Shown: piece by piece, positions 8,450 through 17,226 of the stretch
Numbering within the stretch: position 1 is the stretch's first letter
How the letters are laid out: every line of letters starts with the position of its first letter
Assembly (NCBI RefSeq): GCF_023746615.1
Contig: NZ_CP082275.1
Coordinates: 248,001-312,000 of the forward strand
Direction of reading: 5' to 3'
Source: Grimontia kaedaensis
Lineage (GTDB): Bacteria > Pseudomonadota > Gammaproteobacteria > Enterobacterales > Vibrionaceae
DNA: 64,000 nt
Program-made: the position numbers and the translations under genes
The notes under the pieces: model-generated
What the model saw: the letters and a program-made list of their open reading frames with translations, nothing else
What the model was told of the DNA's origin: nothing
Databases searched by the model: none

Positions 8450-9274
8450 ATGGCAATTGTTAAATGTAAGCCTACTTCACCGGGTCGTCGTCACGTTGTT
8501 AAGATTGTAAACGCTGACCTGTACAAAGGTAAGCCTTACGCACCACTGCTGGAGAAAAACTCTAAGTCTGGTGGTCGTAACAACAACGGTCGTATCACTG
8601 TACGTCACATCGGTGGTGGTCATAAGCAACACTACCGTGTAATTGACTTCAAACGTACTAAAGACGGCATCCCAGCGAAAGTTGAGCGTCTGGAATACGA
8701 TCCAAACCGTAGCGCGAACATCGCACTCGTTTTGTACGCAGACGGTGAGCGTCGTTACATCATTGCACCTAAAGGCCTGAAAGCCGGCGACCAGATCCAA
8801 TCTGGTTCAGATGCTGCGATCAAAGTAGGTAACAGCCTGCCAATGCGCAACATCCCAGTAGGTTCTACAGTTCACAACGTTGAACTGAAGCCTGGTAAAG
8901 GTGCTCAGCTGGCTCGTTCAGCTGGTGCATACGCACAAATCGTAGCTCGCGATGGCGCATACGTAACTATTCGTCTGCGTTCTGGTGAGATGCGTAAAGT
9001 TCTTTCTGAAGGTCGTGCGACCATCGGTGAAGTTGGTAACGCAGAACACATGCTGCGTGAACTGGGTAAAGCAGGTGCTACTCGCTGGAAGGGCGTTCGT
9101 CCAACAGTACGTGGTGTTGCAATGAACCCAGTAGACCACCCACACGGTGGTGGTGAAGGTCGTACTTCGGGCGGTCGTCACCCAGTATCTCCTTGGGGTA
9201 TGCCTACTAAAGGCTTCAAGACCCGTAAGAACAAACGTACCGACAAGTACATCGTACGTCGTCGTAACAAGTAA
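8450..9274 (+). CDS. rplB: 50S ribosomal protein L2
   Basis: L2, 274 residues, a universally conserved protein needed for subunit association and peptidyl transferase activity. The conserved C-terminal MNPVDHPHGGGEGR motif includes the critical histidine. It starts MAIVKCKPTSPGRRHVV with GGAGGAG upstream. S10 operon. Confidence 0.98.
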   Translation: MAIVKCKPTSPGRRHVVKIVNADLYKGKPYAPLLEKNSKSGGRNNNGRITVRHIGGGHKQHYRVIDFKRTKDGIPAKVERLEYDPNRSANIALVLYADGERRYIIAPKGLKAGDQIQSGSDAAIKVGNSLPMRNIPVGSTVHNVELKPGKGAQLARSAGAYAQIVARDGAYVTIRLRSGEMRKVLSEGRATIGEVGNAEHMLRELGKAGATRWKGVRPTVRGVAMNPVDHPHGGGEGRTSGGRHPVSPWGMPTKGFKTRKNKRTDKYIVRRRNK

Positions 9275-9294
9275 TTTATATCAGAGGATAAGCC

Positions 9295-9573
9295 ATGCCA
9301 CGTTCTCTCAAGAAAGGTCCTTTTATTGACCTGCACTTGCTGAAGAAGGTAGAGAAAGCGTTGGAAAGCGGTGACAAGAAGCCTGTTAAGACTTGGTCCC
9401 GTCGTTCAATGATCATCCCTCAGATGATCGGTTTGACCATCGCTGTCCATAATGGTCGTCAGCACGTACCTGTTTTCATCACTGATGAGATGATCGGTCA
9501 CAAGCTGGGCGAATTTGCACCAACACGTACTTATCGCGGCCACGCTGCTGATAAGAAAGCTAAGAAGCGTTAA
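9295..9573 (+). CDS. rpsS: 30S ribosomal protein S19
   Basis: S19, 92 residues, in the head of the 30S subunit beside S13. It starts MPRSLKKGPFIDLHLLKKVE and contains the family core TWSRRSMIIPQMIGLTIAVHNG. It sits between rplB and rplV, with short gaps, in the S10 operon. Confidence 0.98.
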   Translation: MPRSLKKGPFIDLHLLKKVEKALESGDKKPVKTWSRRSMIIPQMIGLTIAVHNGRQHVPVFITDEMIGHKLGEFAPTRTYRGHAADKKAKKR

Positions 9574-9584
9574 GGAGTTAAGAT

Positions 9585-9917
9585 ATGGAAGCTATTGCTA
9601 AACATCGCTTTGCTCGTATTTCGCCTCAGAAAGCACGTTTGGTAGCAGACCAAGTGCGCGGTAAAAACGTTGCACAAGCAATTGAACTTCTGACTTTCAG
9701 CGACAAAAAAGCCGCTGACCTGATCAAGAAGGTGCTGGAGTCTGCAATTGCAAACGCTGAGCATAACGAAGGCGCAGACATCGATGATTTGTCTGTAGCA
9801 AAAATCTTCGTTGACGAAGGCCCAATCATGAAGCGCATCATGCCTCGTGCAAAAGGCCGTGCCGATCGCATCTTGAAGCGTTCTAGCCACATCACTGTTG
9901 TTGTAGCAGACCGCTAA
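9585..9917 (+). CDS. rplV: 50S ribosomal protein L22
   Basis: L22, 110 residues. Its long beta hairpin, here around IMKRIMPRAKGRADRILKRSSH, lines the exit tunnel near the macrolide site. The hairpin looks complete, with no resistance-type deletion. S10 operon, 11 bases after rpsS. Confidence 0.97.
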   Translation: MEAIAKHRFARISPQKARLVADQVRGKNVAQAIELLTFSDKKAADLIKKVLESAIANAEHNEGADIDDLSVAKIFVDEGPIMKRIMPRAKGRADRILKRSSHITVVVADR

Positions 9918-9936
9918 GAGACGAGGAGAGAAAGCA

Positions 9937-10626
9937 ATGGGTCAAAAAGTACATCCTAATGGTATTCGTCTTGGCATCTGTAAGCCTTGGAATTCCACTT
10001 GGTTTGCTAACAGCCAAGATTTCGCTGACAACCTAGACGGCGACTTCAAGGTACGTCAGTTCCTGACTAAAGAACTGTCTAAAGCGTCTGTTTCTCGTAT
10101 CGTTATCGAGCGTCCTGCTAAGAGCATCCGTGTGACTATCCACACTGCTCGCCCAGGCGTTGTTATCGGTAAGAAAGGCGAAGACGTAGAAAAACTGCGC
10201 GCTCGCGTTGCACAGCTGGCAGGTGTTCCTGCTCAAATCAACATCGCAGAAGTACGCAAGCCTGAGCTTGACGCACAACTGGTTGGTGACAGCATCGCGT
10301 CTCAGCTAGAGCGTCGTGTTATGTTCCGTCGTGCTATGAAGCGTGCGGTACAGAACGCAATGCGTCTGGGTGCCAAGGGTATCAAAGTGGAAGTAAGCGG
10401 CCGTCTTGGCGGTGCTGAAATCGCTCGTACCGAGTGGTACCGTGAAGGTCGTGTGCCACTGCACACTCTTCGTGCTGACATTGATTACGCAACTTCTTCG
10501 GCTCACACCACTTACGGTGTAATTGGCATCAAAGTTTGGATCTTCAAAGGTGAAGTTCTGGGCGGCATGCCAGTAGCAGAGCCACAGGCTGATAAGCCTA
10601 AGAAGCAGCGTAAAGGCCGTAAGTAA
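9937..10626 (+). CDS. rpsC: 30S ribosomal protein S3
   Basis: S3, 229 residues, four shorter than the E. coli protein because of a shorter basic tail. It has the N-terminal KH domain with GVVIGKKGEDVEKLR and the C-terminal domain beginning SGRLGGAEIARTEWYREGRVPLHTLRA. It is part of the mRNA entry helicase site with S4 and S5. S10 operon. Confidence 0.98.
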   Translation: MGQKVHPNGIRLGICKPWNSTWFANSQDFADNLDGDFKVRQFLTKELSKASVSRIVIERPAKSIRVTIHTARPGVVIGKKGEDVEKLRARVAQLAGVPAQINIAEVRKPELDAQLVGDSIASQLERRVMFRRAMKRAVQNAMRLGAKGIKVEVSGRLGGAEIARTEWYREGRVPLHTLRADIDYATSSAHTTYGVIGIKVWIFKGEVLGGMPVAEPQADKPKKQRKGRK

Positions 10627-10637
10627 GGAGTCTATCG

Positions 10638-11048
10638 ATGCTTCAACCAAAACGTACTAAGTTCCGCAAGACTCATAAGGGTCGTAACCGCGGTCTTGCT
10701 GCAGGTACTGACGTAAGCTTCGGTACCTTCGGCCTGAAAGCTGTTGGTCGTGGTCGTATCACTGCGCGTCAGATCGAAGCTGCACGTCGTGCTATGACTC
10801 GTCACATCAAACGTCAGGGTCAAATCTGGATCCGTGTGTTCCCAGACAAGCCAATCACTACCAAACCTCTGGAAGTTCGTCAGGGTAAAGGTAAGGGTTC
10901 TGTGAGCTACTGGGTTGCACAAATCCAACCAGGTAAAGTCCTGTACGAGATGGATGGTGTTTCTGAAAGCCTTGCTCGCGAAGCATTCGAGCTGGCTTCT
11001 CGTAAACTACCTATCAAAACCACTTTCGTAACTAAGGCGGTGATGTGA
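10638..11048 (+). CDS. rplP: 50S ribosomal protein L16
   Basis: L16, 136 residues, at the A-site side of the peptidyl transferase centre. It starts MLQPKRTKFRKTHKGRNRG. The conserved IRVFPDKPITTKPLEVRQGKGKG region includes the arginine hydroxylated by RoxA in E. coli. The stop codon shares one base with the rpmC ATG. Confidence 0.98.
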   Translation: MLQPKRTKFRKTHKGRNRGLAAGTDVSFGTFGLKAVGRGRITARQIEAARRAMTRHIKRQGQIWIRVFPDKPITTKPLEVRQGKGKGSVSYWVAQIQPGKVLYEMDGVSESLAREAFELASRKLPIKTTFVTKAVM

Positions 11049-11239
11049 TGAAAGCACAAGAACTTCGCGAAAAGAGCGTAGAGCAGCTGAATGAAGAACT
11101 GCTGGGTCTGCTGCGTGAGCAATTCAACCTGCGCATGCAAGCGGCTACTGGCCAACTTCAGCAAACTCACACTCTGAAGAACGTTCGTCGCGATATCGCA
11201 CGTGTTAAAACCGTTCTGAACCAGAAGGGCAACGCATAA
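11048..11239 (+). CDS. rpmC: 50S ribosomal protein L29
   Basis: L29, 63 residues, a two-helix protein at the tunnel exit next to L23. A GTG three bases upstream is in frame, but the ATG at 11048 gives the family start MKAQELREKS. It overlaps the stop of rplP and the start of rpsQ by one base each, so the three genes are probably translationally coupled. Confidence 0.95.
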   Translation: MKAQELREKSVEQLNEELLGLLREQFNLRMQAATGQLQQTHTLKNVRRDIARVKTVLNQKGNA

Positions 11240-11493
11240 TGAGCGACAAAATCCGTACTCAACAAGGTCGTGTAATTAGCGACAAGATGGATAAATCTAT
11301 CGTTGTTGCTATCGAACGCCAGGTGAAACACCCAATTTACGGTAAATTCATCAAGCGTACGACTAAACTGCACGCTCATGACGAAAACAACGAGTGCGCA
11401 CAAGGCGATACCGTTGAGATCCGTGAGTGCCGTCCACTGTCTAAGACTAAGTCTTGGACTCTGGTACGCGTAGTTGAGAAAGCACGCCTGTAA
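11239..11493 (+). CDS. rpsQ: 30S ribosomal protein S17
   Basis: S17, 84 residues, an OB-fold protein that binds 16S helices 7 and 11. It starts MSDKIRTQQGRVISDKMDKS and contains the RTTKLHAHDENNECAQGDTVEI core. It is the last gene of the S10 operon; an intrinsic terminator follows about 30 bases later. Confidence 0.97.
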   Translation: MSDKIRTQQGRVISDKMDKSIVVAIERQVKHPIYGKFIKRTTKLHAHDENNECAQGDTVEIRECRPLSKTKSWTLVRVVEKARL

Positions 11494-11516
11494 GGCAAGC
11501 TTTCCAGCCATAAAAA

Positions 11517-11552
11517 ACAAAGCGGCTCCCATTTCGGAGCCGTTTATTTTTT
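11517..11552 (+). terminator. Terminator between the S10 and spc operons
   Basis: CGGCTCC (11523-11529) pairs with GGAGCCG (11536-11542), followed by TTTATTTTTT. It separates rpsQ from rplN, with about 100 bases between it and the rplN start that can hold a separate spc promoter. A TATTAT at 11579-11584 is a possible -10 element, but no good -35 was found. Confidence 0.8.
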
Positions 11553-11653
11553 ATCTACCCATCTTCAAAAAATAGTGTTATTATTCGCCGCCCTTGTAAT
11601 GAGGCAGCCCGACCCGAGATGGGTCTAGATGTAATAACAGCGGAGCACTAACA

Positions 11654-12025
11654 ATGATCCAAATGCAAAGTATGCTGGATGCAGCCGATAACTCCGGCGC
11701 TCGCAGCGTAATGTGTATTAAGGTGCTGGGTGGTTCACACCGTCGCTACGCCCATATCGGCGACGTCATCAAAGTTACCGTTAAAGATGCAATCCCACGC
11801 GGTAAAGTTAAAAAAGGTGATGTCCTGAAGGCGGTTGTAGTTCGCACCCGTAAAGGCGTTCGTCGTCCAGACGGCTCTGTCATTCGCTTCGACCGTAATG
11901 CTTGTGTATTGTTGAACAACACTACTGAGCAACCAGTCGGTACCCGTATCTTTGGTCCTGTGACACGCGAACTTCGTGGCGATAAGTTCATGAAGATTGT
12001 GTCTCTGGCGCCAGAAGTTCTGTAA
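11654..12025 (+). CDS. rplN: 50S ribosomal protein L14
   Basis: L14, 123 residues, at the subunit interface and the docking site for the silencing factor RsfS. It starts MIQMQSMLDAADNSGARSVMCIKVLGG, the family signature. First gene of the spc operon; GCGGAGCA lies upstream of the ATG. Confidence 0.98.
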   Translation: MIQMQSMLDAADNSGARSVMCIKVLGGSHRRYAHIGDVIKVTVKDAIPRGKVKKGDVLKAVVVRTRKGVRRPDGSVIRFDRNACVLLNNTTEQPVGTRIFGPVTRELRGDKFMKIVSLAPEVL

Positions 12026-12037
12026 GGAGCGGTTAAA

Positions 12038-12349
12038 ATGGCAGCTAAAATCCGTCGTAACGACGAAGTTATCGTTCTTGCCGGTAAAGATAAAGGCAAG
12101 AAAGGTAAAGTAAGTAAGGTTCTGACCACTGGTAAAGTTATCGTTGAAGGTATCAACCTGGTTAAGAAACACCAGAAGCCTGTTCCGGCTCTGGGCATCC
12201 AAGGCGGCATCGTAGAAAAAGAAGCTGCAGTGGACGTTTCTAACGTTGCTATCTACAACGCGGCAACTGGTAAAGCAGACCGTGTAGGCTTCCGATTCGA
12301 AGACGGCAAAAAAGTTCGTTTCTTCAAATCGAATGGCGAAATTATTTAA
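12038..12349 (+). CDS. rplX: 50S ribosomal protein L24
   Basis: L24, 103 residues, an assembly initiator for the 50S subunit. The N-terminal KOW motif is seen in RRNDEVIVLAGKDKGKKGKV. spc operon, 12 bases after rplN. Confidence 0.97.
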   Translation: MAAKIRRNDEVIVLAGKDKGKKGKVSKVLTTGKVIVEGINLVKKHQKPVPALGIQGGIVEKEAAVDVSNVAIYNAATGKADRVGFRFEDGKKVRFFKSNGEII

Positions 12350-12370
12350 GTAATTCTGGAGTAGTACACT

Positions 12371-12910
12371 ATGGCGAAACTGCATGATTACTACAAAGAG
12401 ACTGTTGTAAAAGAACTGGCTGAAAAGTTTGAATACAAGAGTATCATGCAAGTCCCAAGGATCGAAAAGATCACCCTGAACATGGGTGTGGGCGAAGCAA
12501 TCAACGACAAAAAACTGCTTGAGAACGCAGCATCTGACCTGGCATCAATCACAGGTCAAAAGCCGCTGATCACTAAAGCACGTAAGTCTGTTGCTGGCTT
12601 CAAGATCCGTGAGGGCTACCCAATTGGCTGTAAAGTAACCCTGCGTGGCGAGCGTATGTGGGAATTCCTAGAGCGTCTGATTTCAATCGCTCTTCCACGT
12701 GTGCGTGACTTCCGTGGCGTTAGCTCGAAATCATTCGACGGTCGCGGTAACTATAGCATGGGCGTTCGTGAGCAAATCATCTTCCCAGAGATCGACTACG
12801 ACAAAGTAGATCGTATCCGTGGTCTTGATATTACTATCACTACCACAGCGGCGACTGATGAGGAAGGTCAAGCTCTGCTGGCTGCCTTTAACTTCCCATT
12901 CCGTAAGTAA
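12371..12910 (+). CDS. rplE: 50S ribosomal protein L5
   Basis: L5, 179 residues, binds 5S rRNA in the central protuberance. It starts MAKLHDYYKETVVKELAEKF and contains the family segments NMGVGEAINDKK and GGRGNY-like GRGNYSMGVREQIIFPEI. spc operon between rplX and rpsN. Confidence 0.98.
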   Translation: MAKLHDYYKETVVKELAEKFEYKSIMQVPRIEKITLNMGVGEAINDKKLLENAASDLASITGQKPLITKARKSVAGFKIREGYPIGCKVTLRGERMWEFLERLISIALPRVRDFRGVSSKSFDGRGNYSMGVREQIIFPEIDYDKVDRIRGLDITITTTAATDEEGQALLAAFNFPFRK

Positions 12911-12927
12911 GGTGAAGGGTTACTGTA

Positions 12928-13233
12928 ATGGCTAAGCAATCAATGAAAGCGCGCGAAGTAAAACGCGCGAAGCTGGTAGCAAAGTTCGCTGAGAAGCGTG
13001 CTGCACTGAAAGCTATCATCAAAAACGTTAACGCGTCTGAAGAAGAGCGTTGGGATGCAGTCCTGAAGCTTCAAACTCTACCGCGTGATTCTGCTAAGTC
13101 TCGTCAGCGTAACCGCTGTAACCAGACTGGTCGTCCACATGGCTACCTGCGCAAATTCGGCCTGAGCCGAATCAAGGTTCGTGAAGCTTGCATGAAAGGC
13201 GAGATTCCGGGTCTGCGTAAGGCGAGCTGGTAA
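12928..13233 (+). CDS. rpsN: 30S ribosomal protein S14
   Basis: S14, 101 residues, the long zinc-free form: the CxxC pairs of the short Zn form are absent. The C-terminal RCNQTGRPHGYLRKFGLSRI and REACMKGEIPGLRKASW are family hallmarks. spc operon. Confidence 0.98.
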   Translation: MAKQSMKAREVKRAKLVAKFAEKRAALKAIIKNVNASEEERWDAVLKLQTLPRDSAKSRQRNRCNQTGRPHGYLRKFGLSRIKVREACMKGEIPGLRKASW

Positions 13234-13256
13234 TTGAATCACGGGAGTAAAGACTT

Positions 13257-13649
13257 ATGAGCATGCAAGATCCGATTTCGGATATGCTGACCCGCATCCG
13301 CAACGGTCAGGCAGCAACTAAAGTTGCTGTTAAGATGCCTTCGTCAAAGCTGAAAGTGGCAATTGCTGAGCTGCTGAAAGCTGAAGGTTATGTGGCTGAC
13401 TACGCTGTTTCTGGCGAAGTTAAGCCTGAGCTGGAAGTTACTCTGAAGTACTTCGAAGCTAAACCAGTTATCGAGCAAATCCAACGTGTAAGCCGTCCAG
13501 GTCTGCGCATCTATAAGAAAAAAGATGAGCTGCCTTCTGTAATGGGTGGTCTGGGTATTGCTGTAGTATCAACTTCTAAAGGTTTGATGACCGACCGTGC
13601 AGCTCGCAAAGCGGGTCTGGGCGGCGAAATCATCTGCTACGTAGCGTAA
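13257..13649 (+). CDS. rpsH: 30S ribosomal protein S8
   Basis: S8, 130 residues, a primary binder of the 16S central domain. In E. coli it is the translational repressor of the spc operon, acting near rplE. It starts MSMQDPISDMLTRIRNGQ and ends with the conserved GLGGEIICYVA. spc operon. Confidence 0.98.
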   Translation: MSMQDPISDMLTRIRNGQAATKVAVKMPSSKLKVAIAELLKAEGYVADYAVSGEVKPELEVTLKYFEAKPVIEQIQRVSRPGLRIYKKKDELPSVMGGLGIAVVSTSKGLMTDRAARKAGLGGEIICYVA

Positions 13650-13659
13650 GGAGTAGGAA

Positions 13660-14193
13660 ATGTCTCGTGTTGCAAAAGCACCCGTAGTAATTCCTGCCGG
13701 CGTAGAGGTGAAACTGAACGGTCAGGAAATCACTGTTAAAGGTAGCAAGGGTGAACTGACCCGCGTTATCAACGATGCAGTGGAACTAAGCCAAGAAGAC
13801 AACGCTGTGAAGTTCGCACCACGCGAAGGTGTTGCTAAAGCTAACGCTCAAGCAGGTACCGCACGTGCACTAGTGAACAACATGGTTGTTGGTGTTACTG
13901 AAGGCTATACCAAGAAACTGATCCTGAAAGGTGTTGGTTATCGTGCAGCAATGAAAGGTAACTCAGTCGCTCTGACTCTGGGTTTCTCTCACCCTGTTGA
14001 ACACGAACTGCCTGCAGGTATCAAAGCAGAATGCCCAAGCCAAACTGAGATTGTTTTGACTGGTACAGACAAACAATTGGTTGGTCAAGTAGCTGCTGAC
14101 ATCCGCGCATACCGTCAGCCTGAGCCTTACAAAGGTAAAGGTGTTCGTTACGCTGACGAAGTTGTGCGTACTAAAGAAGCTAAGAAGAAGTAA
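13660..14193 (+). CDS. rplF: 50S ribosomal protein L6
   Basis: L6, 177 residues, two related alpha/beta domains near the factor-binding site. The signature PEPYKGKGVRYADEVVRTKEAKKK is at the C-terminus. It sits 10 bases after rpsH in the spc operon. Confidence 0.98.
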   Translation: MSRVAKAPVVIPAGVEVKLNGQEITVKGSKGELTRVINDAVELSQEDNAVKFAPREGVAKANAQAGTARALVNNMVVGVTEGYTKKLILKGVGYRAAMKGNSVALTLGFSHPVEHELPAGIKAECPSQTEIVLTGTDKQLVGQVAADIRAYRQPEPYKGKGVRYADEVVRTKEAKKK

Positions 14194-14202
14194 GGTAACA
14201 CT

Positions 14203-14556
14203 ATGGATAAGAAAATTGCTCGTATCCGTCGTGCGACCCGAGCGCGTCGCAAGATTGCTGAACTGGGTGCGACTCGCCTAGTGGTACACCGTACTCCACG
14301 TCATGTGTACGCACAGGTTATCGCGGCAAATGGCTCCGAAGTAATCGCAGCTGCTTCTACCGTAGAAAAAGCGATCCGTGAGCAAGTGAAGAGCACCGGT
14401 AATAAAGAAGCCGCAGCAGCAGTAGGTAAAGCTATCGCTGAGCGTGCGAAGGAAAAAGGCATCGAATCTGTTGCTTTTGACCGTTCCGGTTTCCAATACC
14501 ACGGCCGTGTGGCTGCACTGGCAGATGCTGCCCGTGAAGCTGGTCTGAAATTCTAA
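14203..14556 (+). CDS. rplR: 50S ribosomal protein L18
   Basis: L18, 117 residues, 5S rRNA-binding partner of L5. It starts MDKKIARIRRATRARRKI and ends FDRSGFQYHGRVAALADAAREAGLKF, both diagnostic. spc operon. Confidence 0.98.
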   Translation: MDKKIARIRRATRARRKIAELGATRLVVHRTPRHVYAQVIAANGSEVIAAASTVEKAIREQVKSTGNKEAAAAVGKAIAERAKEKGIESVAFDRSGFQYHGRVAALADAAREAGLKF

Positions 14557-14569
14557 GGTAGGCGGAAAG

Positions 14570-15067
14570 ATGGCTAACGATAAACAACAAAGTGATTTGC
14601 ATGAGAAGCTGATTGCTGTTAACCGTGTTTCTAAGACGGTTAAAGGTGGTCGCATCTTCAGCTTCACCGCTCTGACTGTAGTTGGTGATGGCAATGGTCG
14701 TGTAGGTTTCGGTTACGGCAAAGCCCGTGAAGTACCTGCAGCGATCCAAAAATCAATGGAAAAAGCGCGCCGTAACATGGTTACTGTTGCGCTGAACGAA
14801 GGTACTCTTCACCACGCTGTTAAAGGCCGCCACACTGGTTCTAAAGTGTACATGCAGCCTGCATCAGAAGGTACGGGTATCATCGCAGGTGGTGCGATGC
14901 GTGCGGTTCTGGAAGTTGCGGGTGTTCGCAACGTTCTGGCAAAAGCATACGGTTCTACTAACCCAATCAACATCGTTCGTGCAACGATCGATGGCCTGGG
15001 TGGTATGAAGTCTCCAGAAATGGTAGCTGCTAAGCGCGGTCTGCCAGTTAACGAAATTCTGGGGTAA
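14570..15067 (+). CDS. rpsE: 30S ribosomal protein S5
   Basis: S5, 165 residues, two shorter than E. coli. The dsRNA-binding domain contains KTVKGGRIFSFTALTVVGDG. The spectinomycin-region loop and the GYGKAREVPAAIQKSMEKAR segment are normal. spc operon, between rplR and rpmD. Confidence 0.98.
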   Translation: MANDKQQSDLHEKLIAVNRVSKTVKGGRIFSFTALTVVGDGNGRVGFGYGKAREVPAAIQKSMEKARRNMVTVALNEGTLHHAVKGRHTGSKVYMQPASEGTGIIAGGAMRAVLEVAGVRNVLAKAYGSTNPINIVRATIDGLGGMKSPEMVAAKRGLPVNEILG

Positions 15068-15073
15068 TTCGAC

Positions 15074-15253
15074 ATGGCTAAAACTATCAAAGTAACTCAG
15101 ACTCGTAGCTCAATCGGTCGTTTGCCGAAACATAAAGCTACCCTGCGTGGCTTGGGCCTACGTCGCATCAACCACACTGTTGAACTTGAAGATACTGCTT
15201 GCGTACGCGGCATGATCAATCAAGTTTACTACATGGTTAAAGTGGAGGAGTAA
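15074..15253 (+). CDS. rpmD: 50S ribosomal protein L30
   Basis: L30, 59 residues, read directly from the sequence: ATG at 15074, stop TAA at 15251-15253. The protein begins MAKTIKVTQTRSSIGRLPKH and contains GLGLRRINHTVELEDTACVRG, typical of the family. It lies between rpsE and rplO in the spc operon, with gaps of 6 and 5 bases. Confidence 0.97.
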   Translation: MAKTIKVTQTRSSIGRLPKHKATLRGLGLRRINHTVELEDTACVRGMINQVYYMVKVEE

Positions 15254-15258
15254 TCACA

Positions 15259-15693
15259 ATGCGTCTGAATACTCTATCTCCGGCTGCGGGTTCAAAGCCT
15301 TCTAAGAAGCGCGTTGGCCGTGGTATCGGTTCAGGCCTGGGCAAAACTGGTGGCCGTGGTCACAAAGGTCAGAAATCACGTTCAGGTGGTTCTGTACGCC
15401 CAGGTTTCGAAGGCGGTCAAATGCCTTTGAAACAGCGTCTGCCAAAATTTGGTTTTACTTCTCGCAAGAGCCTGACTGCAGCTGAAGTTCGCCTGAGCGA
15501 ACTGGCTAAAGTTGAAGGTGACGTAGTAAGCCTTGAGACACTGAAAGCTGCAAACGTAATCACTAAAGACATCCGTACGGCGAAAATCGTACTGTCTGGT
15601 GAGATTGCACGCTCAGTGACTGTGAAAGGTCTTCGCGTTACTAAAGGCGCTCAAGCTGCAATCGAAGCTGCTGGCGGTAAAATCGAGGAATAA
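15259..15693 (+). CDS. rplO: 50S ribosomal protein L15
   Basis: L15, 144 residues. The glycine- and arginine-rich N-terminal extension (RVGRGIGSGLGKTGGRGHKG) penetrates the 23S core, and the globular C-terminal domain follows. spc operon, directly upstream of secY. Confidence 0.98.
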   Translation: MRLNTLSPAAGSKPSKKRVGRGIGSGLGKTGGRGHKGQKSRSGGSVRPGFEGGQMPLKQRLPKFGFTSRKSLTAAEVRLSELAKVEGDVVSLETLKAANVITKDIRTAKIVLSGEIARSVTVKGLRVTKGAQAAIEAAGGKIEE

Positions 15694-15715
15694 TTAGCTC
15701 GAGGACGAGGTACAG

Positions 15716-17041
15716 ATGGCAAAACAACCAGGACAAAATTTTAGTAGTGCAAAAGGTGGACTTGCGGAGCTGAAAAGCCGTCTACTCTTTGTGGTAGGTG
15801 CGTTGCTCGTATTTCGCGCCGGTTCTTTTGTGCCAATTCCTGGTATTGACGCTGCTGTACTTGCCGATCTGTTCGAACAGCAACAAGGTACCATCATTGA
15901 ACTGTTTAACATGTTCTCTGGTGGTGCTCTTGAGCGTGCTTCTATCCTGGCTCTGGGCATCATGCCGTATATTTCGGCATCGATTATTGTCCAACTGCTT
16001 ACGGTAGTTCATCCAGCTTTGGCTGAGTTGAAGAAAGAAGGGGAGTCTGGCCGTCGTAAGATCAGTCAGTACACCCGCTACGGCACGCTGGTATTGGCAA
16101 CTTTCCAAGCGATTGGTATCGCTACAGGCTTGCCAAGTATGATTCCGGGTCTGGTGGTAACTCCAGGCCTTGGCTTCTACTTTACTGCTGTTGTGAGCTT
16201 GGTCACTGGCACCATGTTCCTGATGTGGTTAGGTGAACAGATCACTGAGCGAGGTATCGGTAACGGTATATCCCTGATTATTTTCGCGGGTATCGTTGCA
16301 GGATTGCCATCCGCTATCGGACAAACAGCCGAGCAAGCGCGTCAAGGTGAATTGCACGTGCTTCTTCTTCTGTTGATTGCGGTAATTGCATTCGCAGTAA
16401 TTGCGTTCGTAGTGTTTGTAGAGCGTGGTCAACGTCGAATCGTTGTTAACTACGCGAAGCGTCAGCAAGGCCGTCGTGTCTTCGCTGCGCAAAGCACACA
16501 CCTGCCATTGAAACTAAATATGGCAGGCGTAATTCCAGCGATTTTTGCATCAAGTATTATCCTGTTCCCAGGCACACTGGCTCAATGGTTTGGTCAGAGT
16601 GAACAGTTGGGCTGGTTGGCGGATGTGTCATTGGCACTGAGCCCTGGTCAACCACTGTATGTAATCCTTTATGCTGCTGCGATTATCTTCTTCTGTTTCT
16701 TCTACACGGCGTTGGTTTTCAACCCGCGTGAGACAGCAGACAATCTGAAGAAGTCTGGTGCATTCGTACCTGGTATTCGCCCGGGCGAGCAGACTGCGAA
16801 GTACATAGATAAAGTGATGACTCGACTGACATTAGCAGGCGCGTTGTATATCACATTTATCTGTCTGATCCCCGAGTTCATGATGATTGCTTGGAATGTA
16901 CGCTTCTATTTTGGCGGAACTTCCCTACTTATCGTAGTCGTAGTAATCATGGACTTTATGGCTCAAGTTCAGACACATCTGATGTCTCAACAATATGAGT
17001 CCGTGTTGAAGAAAGCCAATCTGAAAGGCTACGGCCGCTAA
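15716..17041 (+). CDS. secY: Protein translocase subunit SecY
   Basis: Channel subunit of the SecYEG translocon in the inner membrane, 441 residues with ten hydrophobic segments. It starts MAKQPGQNFSSAKGGLAELKSR. Recognisable family stretches include the plug/TM2 region LFNMFSGGALERASILALGIMPYISASIIVQL-type and the cytoplasmic loops that bind SecA. spc operon, followed after 26 bases by rpmJ. Confidence 0.98.
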   Translation: MAKQPGQNFSSAKGGLAELKSRLLFVVGALLVFRAGSFVPIPGIDAAVLADLFEQQQGTIIELFNMFSGGALERASILALGIMPYISASIIVQLLTVVHPALAELKKEGESGRRKISQYTRYGTLVLATFQAIGIATGLPSMIPGLVVTPGLGFYFTAVVSLVTGTMFLMWLGEQITERGIGNGISLIIFAGIVAGLPSAIGQTAEQARQGELHVLLLLLIAVIAFAVIAFVVFVERGQRRIVVNYAKRQQGRRVFAAQSTHLPLKLNMAGVIPAIFASSIILFPGTLAQWFGQSEQLGWLADVSLALSPGQPLYVILYAAAIIFFCFFYTALVFNPRETADNLKKSGAFVPGIRPGEQTAKYIDKVMTRLTLAGALYITFICLIPEFMMIAWNVRFYFGGTSLLIVVVVIMDFMAQVQTHLMSQQYESVLKKANLKGYGR

Positions 17042-17067
17042 CAGATTGACATTTACGGAGTTTAGCA

Positions 17068-17181
17068 ATGAAAGTTCGTGCTTCCGTTAAGAAAATCTGC
17101 CGTAACTGTAAAGTTATCAAGCGTAACGGTGTTGTTCGCGTGATTTGCAGTGAGCCAAAGCACAAGCAGCGCCAAGGCTAA
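17068..17181 (+). CDS. rpmJ: 50S ribosomal protein L36 (zinc-binding form)
   Basis: L36, 37 residues, read directly: ATG at 17068, stop TAA at 17179-17181. It has C11-x2-C14 and C27-x4-H32, the zinc ribbon of the C+ type, so expression should be zinc-sensitive if a zinc-free paralogue exists elsewhere. Last gene of the spc operon; ACGGAG precedes the start. Confidence 0.96.
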
Positions 17182-17197
17182 TAGCAGAATATTTTTC

Positions 17198-17226
17198 TTG
17201 CAAAATTTAGGCAGGCTGGCTACATT
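17198..17226 (+). promoter_or_regulatory. alpha operon promoter
   Basis: TTGCAA (17198-17203), a 17-base spacer and TACATT (17221-17226). The sequence context matches the E. coli alpha promoter, where the -10 also overlaps the GGCTGGCTA/TAGCCAGCC inverted repeat. Confidence 0.65.

Noticed and set aside
11735..12451. 238-codon open frame on the minus strand
   Set aside because: It is antisense to rplN, rplX and rplE, with no recognisable domain and no ribosome binding site.
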